Program-made: the position numbers and the translations under genes
In this document: in pieces, positions 28,101-37,410 of the stretch
Position numbering within the stretch: position 1 is the first letter of the stretch
How the letters are laid out: each line of letters begins with the position of its first letter
Assembly: GCA_947460245.1 (NCBI GenBank)
Contig: CANHGL010000011.1
Coordinates: 1-62,427 of the forward strand
Length of the DNA: 62,427 bases
Origin: Sphingobacteriales bacterium
Lineage (GTDB): Bacteria > Bacteroidota > Bacteroidia > Chitinophagales > JADIYW01
Direction: 5' to 3'
The notes under the pieces: model-generated
The model's database searches: none
What the model was told of the DNA's origin: nothing
What the model saw: the letters and a program-made list of their open reading frames with translations, nothing else

Positions 28101-29358
28101 CATCTTCTCCATTCATATAAGTAGGAACAAAAATAATTTTTACCTTGTCTGATGAAGAATTATTTAACTGTTGCTCGCGTATACGTTGAAGTATAGGATC
28201 TGAATCAGCGCCTTGCAGATTATGCGTTAACACCTCCCCTGAATTCGGATGAGTATATTGCGGATGTTGCAATCTATCTAATAACTCTTTCCTTGGTCCG
28301 GTTTGATGTCCAGGCACAAATATTACCGCAATTATATTTTTTGAGGGAGAGAGATGATTATTTAACTCTCCAAGACTATCTATAAATATATCTATACCTT
28401 TATTCTTAAACTCATATCTGCCACTTTTAATGACCAATAGGCTATCTTCTGGCATTTGTTGATTAAATAATGCCGATGCCACCCGGATTACTTTTTCTCT
28501 TGCAAAAGATCTTTTCTTCGCAAACTCCTGGGCATTAGGCACAATCGAAATATCAAATCCATTTGGAGTTACTATATCCGGTGATTTTTCTAAGAACTTC
28601 TTACACTCATCTCCTGTAATATTGCTCACTGTGGTAAAGCAATCTGCATTTTTTGCAGCTACTTTTTCTAAAGAATGCTTGGAGATAACATTAAATGACT
28701 TGGCAGTATCCTCCGGAATATAGGTATTAAAGTCTTTATAAAAAGGCAATCCATTACCTGCTATGGATCTTCCTAATACAGTAGCATGCGTTGTAAATAC
28801 TGTAGCTATCTGAGGTGCATAAGTTTGGAGGTATAATATCCCCGCACCCGTCATCCATTCATGAAACTGCGCAACAACTTTATCCGTAAAATTAATATGA
28901 CAACGGTAGAAACAGTCTATCACTCTTCCGGCTGCATAACCAAATATAGCAGGCTCTATATAATCCCACTGACCGGTAAGAGAATCCAATTGATAGTTAA
29001 TCCAGAGGTCTTTAAAAATTTCATTTTTATCCAGAAAAAAGGGTGTAAAATCTACTAATACAGCAATTGGCTTTCCGGGAATATTCCATCTGCCTATTTT
29101 AATTTTCAAGCCCTCCTGTTCTGCATACTGACGCCATAATTTAAAAAGTGTCTTATCTTCTAAAAACTCCGGATGCTCACCTGTTCCCTTCCACACATCC
29201 GGACCTATCATGATTAAACGTTCATGCCATCCCTTCTCCAATGTCTGGGCCTTTGTGGCTAAAACAGTATAGATCCCTCCTACTTTGTTACACACCTCCC
29301 AACTTACTTCAAAAATATAGTCGGGCTCTAAAATTATTCCTGCTGACATACGTTCCAT
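25138..29358 (-). CDS. Glycogen synthase (GT3) - alpha-glucan phosphorylase (GT35) fusion
   Basis: 1406 residues. Residues 1 to about 550 are a GT3-type (animal/fungal-like) glycogen synthase: SWEVCNKVGGIYTVLATKA at the start, FTTHATVLGRSIAG, and YYEPWGYTPLESIAFHIPA near 443. Residues about 575-1290 are a short-type glucan phosphorylase preceded by a DUF3417-like segment (LSRNLWWSWNDDAIDLFEYI): YFSMEYGLQNCLKLYSGGLG, then RHMEASGTSGMKAMMNG near 1162 with the pyridoxal-phosphate Lys. The C-terminal 110 residues form a beta-rich tail. The two halves make opposite reactions: glucan elongation from nucleotide sugar, and phosphorolysis to glucose-1-phosphate. It is last in the glycogen operon, 6 bp after GH57. 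Confidence 0.93.
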   Translation of the reverse strand: MERMSAGIILEPDYIFEVSWEVCNKVGGIYTVLATKAQTLEKGWHERLIMIGPDVWKGTGEHPEFLEDKTLFKLWRQYAEQEGLKIKIGRWNIPGKPIAVLVDFTPFFLDKNEIFKDLWINYQLDSLTGQWDYIEPAIFGYAAGRVIDCFYRCHINFTDKVVAQFHEWMTGAGILYLQTYAPQIATVFTTHATVLGRSIAGNGLPFYKDFNTYIPEDTAKSFNVISKHSLEKVAAKNADCFTTVSNITGDECKKFLEKSPDIVTPNGFDISIVPNAQEFAKKRSFAREKVIRVASALFNQQMPEDSLLVIKSGRYEFKNKGIDIFIDSLGELNNHLSPSKNIIAVIFVPGHQTGPRKELLDRLQHPQYTHPNSGEVLTHNLQGADSDPILQRIREQQLNNSSSDKVKIIFVPTYMNGEDGIFNLSYYDLLIGFDIAVFPSYYEPWGYTPLESIAFHIPAITTNISGFGAAIHNFFQEKQKGIYIVNRNDENEKEVVKEVARIIYAFADKQLEEIQQLREEAYSISLEFLWDKQIEQYKKAYHLALQKSSEREILYRNKPQATPIVVKEMLPTKPMWRDIIIQSVFPEALLPLQKLSRNLWWSWNDDAIDLFEYIDLKLWKKCHRNPIVFLQSLNYAVIKKLAGDKDFLNRMNIVFQRFDQYMNTPLEVLKPSIAYFSMEYGLQNCLKLYSGGLGVLAGDYLKEASDRGMHVTGIGLLYKHGYFRQSLSVHGAQLANAEHLDIATLPLDIVADALGKPVKIALAFPGRTLMAQVWKLAVGRVSLYLLDTYVEENTLEDRQITAHLYPSSVEHRLKQEILLGMGGIQLLNVLNVDPDIYHCNEGHAAFLGFGRLYNLIHHDNLSFEEAVEVTRATQLFTTHTSLPAAIDTFSEELLRPYFSHTAQQFNVSWETLMDLGRAVAHRSEEKFSMAYLASRLSKEINAVSKIHRSVSADLFNILWPDYRSEELHIGYVTNGVHYPTWVAKEWKKIYLSALSSLPAQGTNSFNEVSDDLIWDTRRLLKRSLLDAVRERLFDTLSARHEGPKKIAEAMEHLDERAFIIGFARRFVTYKRPNLLLSDINRLSAVLNSNNMPVLIFFSGKAHPNDSESAEFVRAIVALSEQPAFKNRIFFLEDYDMNLAKLLVQGADLWLNTPERHMEASGTSGMKAMMNGVLNFSVLDGWWAEAYQENIGWSLEGERTYDRSDFQNELDAENIYKALQNEIIPLYFKRNDKDIPVLWIQRIKSALAVASNYTMSRALSDYQHKYYAKLYEHGVKLKENNFTLAKQLAAWKKRIVSGWNELDVFAIESDLDRAKGAEISIKIVLDIGQLSADDIGIEIVFLHKNSKQDESLNFVRAFNITEVKKEMITFECKIPPFPAGAYEYCFRIFPKHSMLTHRQDFSLVKWI

Positions 29359-29364
29359 TTTAGC

Positions 29365-30651
29365 TTAACTTCTCAGAGGATAGCTCTTCCCTGCTGTAAC
29401 GTCCTTTACAGATACAATTACATCCCGGTCTATCCGAATAAGTTTTTTGGTATTGTTTTTCTCTTTCAGCATTCTATCCAGTTTTATGGTGAAATCGGAC
29501 AATACATTCATATAATTAATAAAGGCATCGAATGGAGAGCCGTATGGGTTAAAATATTTATGCACATCACCATCTGCAAAAAATTTGGTGCACATATAAT
29601 AGAAATGATCACTCGTTTGCAAATACAGCCACTCCATATTGACTTGCGGATGATTCAATAGTTTCACTTTATCTTCCAGGTTATATAAATTTTCAAAGGC
29701 ATCATCCTGTAAATCATTACCGAGCCATGCAGTAAGATCACGCTCTTCATCAGCCCAGGAAACAGGAGCAGGCATTGCAATCGATGCAACAGGTGTAAGA
29801 AGTTCAATAGCCTCAGACGGAGTAACAAAACAATAATCTGAATCCTTTAACAGAGCACCTGGAAAATCTCTCAGGAAATCAAAAATTCCTGTTGACTTCC
29901 ACTGATGCTCACCGAAAGTTTCATAGTCCATAAACAGATTCACTATCTGTTCCTCTTCACTAATTTCATTTAGCCAATGGATATATTTATCGGTAGTGAG
30001 CGGATGTTCTGCCCAATTACCATCCGAAAAACGAAAGGCGATATCATCACTTAATCTGAAATTCTTCAGTAACAACTTAAGGTGCGGTGCGGTGGCACTG
30101 GTATACAAATAATTAGGACTCTTCCAGCCTAATACCTGCAAAGCGCCTTCTGCCAGCATCCCTTTAAATCCCATATCTGCTATAACATCACCAATAAAAT
30201 CTGCATAAATCAATTCTGTATTTCTGAATACTTCAGGACGTTTACCAAATAGTGCTTCTATTCTGTCCGAATGAGCTTGCACCTGTTGCTCAAACTCCGC
30301 TTTACTTTTTATTGCAGCTAAAGAATGGGCATAGGTTTCTCCTAAGAATTCTACACAACCTGTTGCAGCCAGCGTTTTAAAACTATCAATAAGCTCTGGC
30401 ATATATTTCTCAAACTGATCGAGTGCAGTACCTGATATAGAAAAACTGACTTTAAATCTTTTTCCATGTTCGCGAATTAACTGAAGCAAGGCCTCATTGG
30501 CTGGAAAGTAACAGTTATAGGCTACTTTCTTCAAGATGGCCATATTAGCTTGCTCGTCAAAATAGTTGCTATTGCTACCAATCTCAAAAAAATGAAAATT
30601 TCTTAACCGGAAAGGCTGATGTACCTGAAAGTAGAAACAAATATTCTTCAT
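29365..30651 (-). CDS. Glycoside hydrolase family 57 (alpha-amylase/4-alpha-glucanotransferase-like)
   Basis: 428 residues, cytoplasmic, no signal peptide. GH57 motifs in order: CFYFQVHQPFRL (motif 1 with HQP), LGETYAHSLAAI, the catalytic Glu in VFRNTELIYADF near residue 155, and the catalytic Asp in LFMDYETFGEHQW near 240. It probably cuts or rearranges alpha-1,4-glucan. Whether it is an amylase or a transferase cannot be told from the motifs. It lies 9 bp after the GT4 gene and 6 bp before the synthase-phosphorylase fusion. Confidence 0.9.
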   Translation of the reverse strand: MKNICFYFQVHQPFRLRNFHFFEIGSNSNYFDEQANMAILKKVAYNCYFPANEALLQLIREHGKRFKVSFSISGTALDQFEKYMPELIDSFKTLAATGCVEFLGETYAHSLAAIKSKAEFEQQVQAHSDRIEALFGKRPEVFRNTELIYADFIGDVIADMGFKGMLAEGALQVLGWKSPNYLYTSATAPHLKLLLKNFRLSDDIAFRFSDGNWAEHPLTTDKYIHWLNEISEEEQIVNLFMDYETFGEHQWKSTGIFDFLRDFPGALLKDSDYCFVTPSEAIELLTPVASIAMPAPVSWADEERDLTAWLGNDLQDDAFENLYNLEDKVKLLNHPQVNMEWLYLQTSDHFYYMCTKFFADGDVHKYFNPYGSPFDAFINYMNVLSDFTIKLDRMLKEKNNTKKLIRIDRDVIVSVKDVTAGKSYPLRS

Positions 30652-30660
30652 AAATAATAA

Positions 30661-31938
30661 TTAAGCAAAGTGATATACTTCTTTTATTTTTTTAGCCTGC
30701 AACTCCCATCTTAATTTTTTCATCTCTCTTTTACTGTTGCGAACAAACATATTGGAAAGTCCTTTGTATTGCGTAAGCGCATATATCGCATTAGACATGG
30801 CATCTGTATCCCAGAAGTCGAGGGTAACAGCATTTTTTAATACTTCACTCACTCCAGACTGGCGGGATATGATTACCGGAACACTTGACCGTACTGCCTC
30901 AAGTGGTGAAATCCCGAATGGCTCAGAAACAGAAGGCATTACATATACATCGCTCATCTGCAGCATGCGGGTAACTTCCTCGCCCTTCAGAAATCCTGTA
31001 AAATGAAAATGAGAAGAGATCCGCAATGCTGCTACTTTCTTAATCATCTTGTGCAACATATCACCACTGCCTGCCATCACAAATCTGAAATGTTTATGCT
31101 CTTTAAGTACTTTAGCAGCAGCCTCTACAAAATAATCAGGACCCTTCTGATGCGTAACTCTGCCGAGATAAGAGACAATCTTTTCATCTAATATTTTAGG
31201 AAAAACTTGCCTGGTTATTTCCGGCAATTCATCTATTGCATTATGAACGACAATAACTTTATCCGGACATATCTTATATCTGTTGATAATGATTTGCCGA
31301 GTATACTCACTTACCGCAATGACCCTATCTGCCAATTCCATTCCTTTCTGTTCAATATCAAAAACAGCTGCGTTAACCTGCTCTCCACTGCGATCCAGTT
31401 CTGTGGCATGTACGTGAACTATTAAAGGCTTCCCGGATATTTGCTTTGCCAAAATACCTGCCGGGAAAGAAAGCCAATCGTGCGCATGTATAACATCAAA
31501 ACTATTCGTTGCCGCTATCTCTGCTGCTACTGATGCATAGCGCCATACTTCTGTCAATAAATCTTTACCGTACTGTCCAGTAAATTCATACTTTGAAGGA
31601 GAAAACACATCCTCTCTATGCGCCATTAAGTTATTTTTTTCTTCAGTGTAACGAGAAAAATCATTAGCGTTGAGATATGGAACAATCAGAGAATTTACGC
31701 CAAAGGCAGTGAACTTATCCGATAGCATACGCGCATATCCAGAAGCATCTCTAACCGGTATATCTCCCGCACCCATCAATCGAAAGCGTCCGGTTTCTTC
31801 ATCTCCAAAAGTTTTAGGCACTACAAATAATACATCCACATCATTCTGCAACAAGCCCTTTGTGAGTCCATAACAAGCAGTACCTAAACCGCCTGAGATA
31901 TGCGGTGGAAACTCCCATCCGAACATTAATACTTTCAT
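30661..31938 (-). CDS. GT4 glycosyltransferase of the glycogen operon
   Basis: 425 residues, starting MKVLMFGWEFPPHISGGLGTAC, the glycine-rich donor loop of GT4/GT5 enzymes. VIHAHDWLSFPAG, VSYLGRVTHQKGPDYFVEAA and SEPFGISPLEAVRSSVPVI (donor-binding EX7E) follow. Enzymes of this type use ADP- or UDP-glucose, so a glucan-building role (short primer or maltose-1-phosphate-type synthesis) is likely from context. Its ATG overlaps the debranching-enzyme stop by 4 bp, which indicates coupled translation. The operon contains two different putative glucan synthases, this one and the GT3 half of the fusion. Confidence 0.9.
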   Translation of the reverse strand: MKVLMFGWEFPPHISGGLGTACYGLTKGLLQNDVDVLFVVPKTFGDEETGRFRLMGAGDIPVRDASGYARMLSDKFTAFGVNSLIVPYLNANDFSRYTEEKNNLMAHREDVFSPSKYEFTGQYGKDLLTEVWRYASVAAEIAATNSFDVIHAHDWLSFPAGILAKQISGKPLIVHVHATELDRSGEQVNAAVFDIEQKGMELADRVIAVSEYTRQIIINRYKICPDKVIVVHNAIDELPEITRQVFPKILDEKIVSYLGRVTHQKGPDYFVEAAAKVLKEHKHFRFVMAGSGDMLHKMIKKVAALRISSHFHFTGFLKGEEVTRMLQMSDVYVMPSVSEPFGISPLEAVRSSVPVIISRQSGVSEVLKNAVTLDFWDTDAMSNAIYALTQYKGLSNMFVRNSKREMKKLRWELQAKKIKEVYHFA

Positions 31939-33956
31939 AACTCACTATTTATCAACTCCACTTCGGGAGCATTCTTTTTGTATCGCTCTATTACAGACTT
32001 CATACGTATAAGCTCTCCTACACTCCAAGCCTGCGCTACTGCACCGACTGCTCTATGCGGAGCATCTCCATTGTATATCTCTGCAATGGAAAACAAACAT
32101 TTTTCACTTAATGCTTCTTCAAATCCATTGTATATCTCTTCGATAAATGGTATTGCAGTATGACCATAGATCTTAAGATATGCTTCCGCAAAATGAGCCA
32201 GCAACCACGGCCATACTGTACCCTGATGATATGCTGAGTCTCTTGATGAAACCCCTCCGCTATAACTACCTTTATAGGCACTATCTTTAGCGGACAAGGT
32301 TCTCAATCCACGTGGAGTAAGCAACTCCTCTTTTACTTTACAGATAATTTGATCTGCCTGCTTCATAGAAACAGGTGAATAGGGAAGCGATACTGCAAAT
32401 AATTGATTTGGCCGTACAGACCAATCTCTGTATTCCTGATCTGCATAGTCTGCGAGATATTGCTTCTCCTCACTCCAAAATACAGCAATGAAAGACTTGG
32501 AAATTTTCTCTGGATATGTTTCCCACTCTTTTACAAAGACATCATCACCCGCAACGCGTGCCAACTGTAAACTAAAACATACTGCGTTATACCATAATGC
32601 ATTTACTTCTACTTGCTTGCCATTCCTTGGAGTAACAGGCTTACCCTCCACAACACTATCCATCCATGTAAGTACCTTATTGGGTGCACTGGCATTCATC
32701 AATCCATCGTTATCCATTTTTATATATTGCCCTGCACCATTTTTATAGTGATTCAGTATAGATTCTACAACGCTTTTGTAATCTGTCCATAACGAATCTT
32801 TTACAGGTGCATAAATTGCAAGCTGTTGTAACGACCAAATAAACCAGAGTGATGCATCCACTGAATTATAAGCAGCATGCTCTCCCGTCCCTACATTTGG
32901 AAATAATCCATCCTTAAAATCTGATAGCATAGTATTTACTGCAGACTTATACGTCTTAAAATATCCATGTACTAGCGTAAGCCCGGGTAATGCAATGAAG
33001 GTATCTCTACCCCAACTTCCGAACCAATAATAACCCGCTTTTATACTTACCTCCTCATTGCGCTCTATAATAAATTGTCGCGCTGCAAGCTGCAGAAAAT
33101 CATCCATCTTAACCGGAGTAATATGCTGTCGAAAAGAGGTGACGAAATGATTCTTAAATAATTTAGGCGAGAGCTCCCTGTGTCCAATATAAAGAATCAG
33201 CTGTTGTCCTTTACTCATCTCTACCGAGAAGTTACCAGGAGAAAATAAATCCTCTTTGAAGTCATATCCTCTATCTTGCTCCACAGGATAAGATATTTGA
33301 TAATACCAATCTGGGTTTTCTACAAAAGCTATCGGTTCAGAAAACTGAAGATATATATTGGAATAACCACGATATAAGTTTGCGCGAATGCCATTCTTAA
33401 CTTTTGCAAGGCGCTTATTGACAGCCATATTCATCTTGCTTAATTGATGAACGCTTCGAAAAGCTAAAAGAGGTACAACTTGAAGTACAATAGGTTCGTT
33501 GGCTTCTTCGAGTGTATACCTAATCAATAAACCATCATCCACTTCTGTGAATAATATTTGTTTGAAGAGAACTATATCCTTAATACCATATACCCATTTG
33601 GGAATAGGCGTTCCATAGAACTCCTGTATAAATTGGTCACCTTCTGGATAATAAAGTTCCTGGTAACTATGGATAGACAGTGCATGGGATTCTTTTCCAG
33701 AGATGATAGTTTCATTTATACAGGAAACTAGAACATGACCTTCTTCTTGCTTTGCAGATTGTGGAGCTACAAATACTCCATGATATTTTCTTTGATTACA
33801 TCCGGAAAGTGTAGATGCCGAGTAATATCCTTTATCAGAAGTAATCAAATACTCCTTACTTAGAGCATAGTCTCTGTTGCTAAAAAAGGCTGCATCAAAA
33901 TAGGTCTGCACCATGTTGCTCAAAAATTTATTCTTTATTACTGAAGACGACTTCAT
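31935..33956 (-). CDS. Glycogen debranching enzyme (amylo-alpha-1,6-glucosidase, GH133)
   Basis: 673 residues. The N-terminal beta-sandwich (about 15-290) has the GGL-type YYSASTLSGCNQRKYHG motif. The C-terminal (alpha/alpha)6 barrel has GSWGRDTFIALPGLTLVHG near 325 with the catalytic acid Asp, NSVDASLWFIWSLQQL and YHQGTVWPWLLAHFAEAY. It removes alpha-1,6-linked glucose stubs left by phosphorylase, so it complements the GT35 half of the fusion downstream. First gene of the four-gene operon. Confidence 0.93.
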   Translation of the reverse strand: MKSSSVIKNKFLSNMVQTYFDAAFFSNRDYALSKEYLITSDKGYYSASTLSGCNQRKYHGVFVAPQSAKQEEGHVLVSCINETIISGKESHALSIHSYQELYYPEGDQFIQEFYGTPIPKWVYGIKDIVLFKQILFTEVDDGLLIRYTLEEANEPIVLQVVPLLAFRSVHQLSKMNMAVNKRLAKVKNGIRANLYRGYSNIYLQFSEPIAFVENPDWYYQISYPVEQDRGYDFKEDLFSPGNFSVEMSKGQQLILYIGHRELSPKLFKNHFVTSFRQHITPVKMDDFLQLAARQFIIERNEEVSIKAGYYWFGSWGRDTFIALPGLTLVHGYFKTYKSAVNTMLSDFKDGLFPNVGTGEHAAYNSVDASLWFIWSLQQLAIYAPVKDSLWTDYKSVVESILNHYKNGAGQYIKMDNDGLMNASAPNKVLTWMDSVVEGKPVTPRNGKQVEVNALWYNAVCFSLQLARVAGDDVFVKEWETYPEKISKSFIAVFWSEEKQYLADYADQEYRDWSVRPNQLFAVSLPYSPVSMKQADQIICKVKEELLTPRGLRTLSAKDSAYKGSYSGGVSSRDSAYHQGTVWPWLLAHFAEAYLKIYGHTAIPFIEEIYNGFEEALSEKCLFSIAEIYNGDAPHRAVGAVAQAWSVGELIRMKSVIERYKKNAPEVELINSEL

Positions 33957-34070
33957 CAGAAAGCAAAAACTATCTAACGCATCCCTTTAAACATATATCA
34001 GTATATGACAACTAGAAATGATGCATATCAATAACATCTGTGATTCGCATCACATACAAAGAGGATAAGA

Positions 34071-34250
34071 TTAACGTATACCTTTAAATCTATCTCCCCG
34101 ACGATGTGGTATTTCTGTCGGCGACTCTTTTGGCTTAGGGTCTGTCTTGGGGATAATCTCCGGCTTTACCGGAGGTTTAGGAATAGGGGGTACCGAAGGA
34201 ATCACCTCCGGGGAATTAGGTTTATCGGGTATCTCTGTCTTCTTAGCCAT
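34071..34250 (-). CDS. Small proline-rich hypothetical protein
   Basis: 59 residues from the ATG at 34250 (MAKKTEIPDKPNSPEVIP). An ATG 3 codons upstream is also possible. Nearly a quarter of the residues are Pro, alternating with Lys, Glu and Ile, and the end is basic (HRRGDRFKGIR). No fold can be assigned. It is the only open frame in the 377-bp gap between the debranching enzyme and the P-type ATPase. Similar short K/P/E-rich proteins occur in Bacteroidota. Coding status is moderately likely. Confidence 0.45.
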   Translation of the reverse strand: MAKKTEIPDKPNSPEVIPSVPPIPKPPVKPEIIPKTDPKPKESPTEIPHRRGDRFKGIR

Positions 34251-34333
34251 ATTACACAACCGCTATGTAGCAAATGTAATAGATTCATCCTCTGAAAAAG
34301 ACTAACCTTCATCATAGCGATAAATGATATTAA

Positions 34334-36838
34334 TCAGTAATTGTTACGAATTCTAAAAATCCATTTTACCCCTTCAAACCAGATTACAGAACAGCAGCCT
34401 ACAAGAATACAAATAGCAAGTTGTATAAATCGCAAGGACTCGAAGTGAAAAAAATCAGCAAGAGGCGCTGCATAAATTAGCATCAAAGTAATAGCAATTG
34501 TTATGACTATAATTAGTGGCACCATATTATTCTTATACCACAATGTGGTATAAAGTGAATAATAAAAAGAACGATTAACTAAAGTGAGTATTATATTTGC
34601 TACGATAAGTACGGTAAATATCATAGTTCTGGTTACAGATTCATTGAAGCCCATATAGACTGCATACTGATATACAAAGAGCGTTCCTATAGTAATTATC
34701 AAGCCCTGAATAATACTTATTGTCAACTCCCTCCTGTTAAAAAAGGTGGCTGTAAAAGCCCTAGGTGGCTTCAACATGGTGTTTGCTTCTATAGGTTCAT
34801 TTTCATAGATAATAGAACATGTTGGACCCATAATTAATTCTAGAAAGATGATATGAATAGGTGAAAAAATATTCGGATAAGACCATCCCAATGCCAGTGG
34901 CAGAAATACGGTCAGGATAATAGGTATATGAATAGAGATAATATATTGTATGGCTTTTTTCAGATTAGCATAAATTTTCCTGCCCATCGCAACAGCCTCT
35001 AACATCTTAGACAAATCATCTTCCATCAAAATCAGCGATGCAGCCTGCTTAGCAATCTCAGTTCCTTTTCTTCCCATAGCAATGCCAATATGTGCCGCTT
35101 TCAATGCAGGCCCATCATTTACACCGTCACCCGTCATTGCTACAATTTGTCCATTAGCTTTTAAGGCATTGATAATTCTTAGTTTTGCCTCAGGAAACAT
35201 ACGCGTAAATAAGTAAGTATCTGCAACCCGTTTTTGTAACGCTGTCTCTTCTAACGCCATTAACGCATCTCCGCTTAAGCTTTTTTCATAACCCAAAAAT
35301 CCTATCTGCTTAGCTATAGCAGCAGTTGTAGCAGCGTTATCTCCAGTAACAATTTGTACCTTAATTCCTGCTTTATAAAAACCTTCCAATACTGACTTTA
35401 TATTTTCTTTTGGAGGATCATAGAAGGCAACTAAGCCATTGAATGAAAAAGTAAACTCTTGTTGTGTTTTCGGAAAAGGAGCTCCTGTAAATCCAGCAAC
35501 ACCTACGGCTAAGACTCTAAAGCCATCTGCAGCCAATATGCTAATTGCCTCCTCTATATTTTTTTTCTGTGCAGCAGATAAATTGGATATCTGCATCAGT
35601 GCCTCAGGCGCACCTTTTGCAGCTATAATACGATGGCCTGTTATATCTTCAAAGATATGTGTCATCATAGGAGGCTTACCTCCCAGGGGATATTCCTGAA
35701 TAATTTTATATTGCTTACGAACGTCCTCCTCTACTAAATTCTCGTACGCCTCATGCAATGCTACCTCCATAGGATCAAAAGGCAGAGGCTCACTGGCCCA
35801 CATAGCATAACTAAGTAAGATCTGCGCCTCTTCCTCCAACGAATGATCAGGTGTGATGATAGTATTAGAAGACAAAACATACAGTCTTGCCAGACTCATT
35901 CTATTCTCTGTTAAAGTACCCGTCTTATCGGTGCAAATAACTGTAGCGCTCCCTAAAGTTTCCACTGTCTTCATTTGCTTAACGATAATACCTGTTTTCA
36001 TAAGGCGCCATGCACCCAGCGCCATAAAGGTTGTAAATGCCACTGGAATTTCTTCCGGCAGGATACTCATTGCTAGCGTCAGCGCTTCCAGTAAACTCGC
36101 CAATATATCGTGCGTACGGAAAAAATTAATCCCCCAGACAATAAAAAAAACAAGCGCACCGACAATAGCCATTTTTTTTATAAAATCATTAATCTGTAAT
36201 TCCAGCGGAGTCTTTTCTTCGCTTATATTCTCCAGACTCTTTCCAATTTTTCCGAGCTTTGTATCCAAACCTACGGCTATGACAGTAGCTACCGCTAACC
36301 CACTAACTACATTAGTACCTCGATAAATAGTATTATCTGCAGTAGTGCTATCTTTAGGCACAGACAATGACTCACCGGTTAGTATCGATTCATTGACAGA
36401 AAAATCATTGGAATGCACAATGGTACCATCTGCAGGAATGGCGACTCCCTCTTCCACTAGCAAGCTATCGCCCACCACTAAATCTACACTTTTAATCTCC
36501 TGAATCTTCTGCTCCCTGATTACCTTACAATTTGATTCTGTATAGGCTTTGAGTTGTTCTAATGCATTACGGCTTCTCGAATCCTGATACAAAGAAATAG
36601 CGATCTCCAACACAATAGCAGTAGCCAAAAAAATTCCTTCCTGAATAGCTCCACTGATAAAATAAATACTGGATGCAACAAATAATAATAGAATCATAGG
36701 CTCTTTCAACAAACCCTTAAGAGCATTCAGAAAGTGCCGTTCTTTTTTGTATGCAAGGGTATTTGCTCCATACTTTCTTCTCGAATCTATCACCTGTTGT
36801 TGGTTAAGTCCTTCTATATGGAAATGATTGTCGGGCAT
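34334..36838 (-). CDS. P-type cation-transporting ATPase
   Basis: 834 residues with the full P-type ATPase plan. The actuator domain has LTGES near residue 155. The phosphorylation site CTDKTGTLTENRM has the phospho-Asp near 304. Hinge sequence TGDGVNDGPALKAAHIGIAMG follows. About 10 membrane helices are predicted. In M4 the ion-site motif reads LPEEIP (PEEIP) rather than the CPC or SPC of heavy-metal pumps, pointing to a P2-type Ca2+/Mn2+ or similar pump. The ion specificity is not determined by sequence alone. It is monocistronic. Confidence 0.92.
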   Translation of the reverse strand: MPDNHFHIEGLNQQQVIDSRRKYGANTLAYKKERHFLNALKGLLKEPMILLLFVASSIYFISGAIQEGIFLATAIVLEIAISLYQDSRSRNALEQLKAYTESNCKVIREQKIQEIKSVDLVVGDSLLVEEGVAIPADGTIVHSNDFSVNESILTGESLSVPKDSTTADNTIYRGTNVVSGLAVATVIAVGLDTKLGKIGKSLENISEEKTPLELQINDFIKKMAIVGALVFFIVWGINFFRTHDILASLLEALTLAMSILPEEIPVAFTTFMALGAWRLMKTGIIVKQMKTVETLGSATVICTDKTGTLTENRMSLARLYVLSSNTIITPDHSLEEEAQILLSYAMWASEPLPFDPMEVALHEAYENLVEEDVRKQYKIIQEYPLGGKPPMMTHIFEDITGHRIIAAKGAPEALMQISNLSAAQKKNIEEAISILAADGFRVLAVGVAGFTGAPFPKTQQEFTFSFNGLVAFYDPPKENIKSVLEGFYKAGIKVQIVTGDNAATTAAIAKQIGFLGYEKSLSGDALMALEETALQKRVADTYLFTRMFPEAKLRIINALKANGQIVAMTGDGVNDGPALKAAHIGIAMGRKGTEIAKQAASLILMEDDLSKMLEAVAMGRKIYANLKKAIQYIISIHIPIILTVFLPLALGWSYPNIFSPIHIIFLELIMGPTCSIIYENEPIEANTMLKPPRAFTATFFNRRELTISIIQGLIITIGTLFVYQYAVYMGFNESVTRTMIFTVLIVANIILTLVNRSFYYSLYTTLWYKNNMVPLIIVITIAITLMLIYAAPLADFFHFESLRFIQLAICILVGCCSVIWFEGVKWIFRIRNNY

Positions 36839-36942
36839 ACAAAAAATTATTCACGGAGGCTGATGAACCATTAAAATTACAATTTTTCACCGGGCTATGC
36901 TACCAAAACATTTCTGCCTATTTCTGTGTTAATTATGAACTT

Positions 36943-37401
36943 ATGTTACATTCTATACGTACTACTCAACTCATAAAGGCAGATTTAGACACAGTTTGGG
37001 ATTTTATGAGCTCTCCCAGAAATCTTTCTAATATTACTCCCGATTACATGGGCTTTCAGGTTTTGACTGAGCTCCCCGATAAGATGTACCAGGGACAAAT
37101 CATCGAATATTATGTAAGTCCGGTATTAAATATTCCATTACATTGGGTTACAGAAATCACTCATGTTAAAGACAAAGAATACTTTGTAGATGAGCAGCGC
37201 TTTGGCCCCTATGCATTCTGGCACCATCAGCATTTTTTGAAATCAACTCCGGAAGGCGTAGAGATGAATGATATTGTACATTATAAGTTATCACTTGGCC
37301 CACTGGGGAAAATAGCCAATGCGCTATTTGTAAAAGGACAACTAAAAGAGGTTTTTGATTACCGCTACAAGAAAGTAGAAGAGCTATTTAATCAAAAATA
37401 A
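36943..37401 (+). CDS. SRPBCC-family ligand-binding protein
   Basis: 152 residues covering one START/Bet v1-like helix-grip domain, starting LHSIRTTQLIKADLDTVWDFMSSPRNLSNI and continuing through FVDEQRFGPYAFWHHQHFLK to the C-terminal helix FDYRYKKVEELF. It binds a hydrophobic ligand of unknown nature. It resembles the cyclase/dehydrase-like subgroup. It is convergent with the flavin reductase gene and separated from it by 9 bp. Confidence 0.85.
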   Translation: MLHSIRTTQLIKADLDTVWDFMSSPRNLSNITPDYMGFQVLTELPDKMYQGQIIEYYVSPVLNIPLHWVTEITHVKDKEYFVDEQRFGPYAFWHHQHFLKSTPEGVEMNDIVHYKLSLGPLGKIANALFVKGQLKEVFDYRYKKVEELFNQK

Positions 37402-37410
37402 GAGCGTTCG

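Noticed and set aside
35439-36326. Two long frames opposite the P-type ATPase
   Set aside because: Antisense shadows of conserved ATPase motifs; composition is not protein-like.
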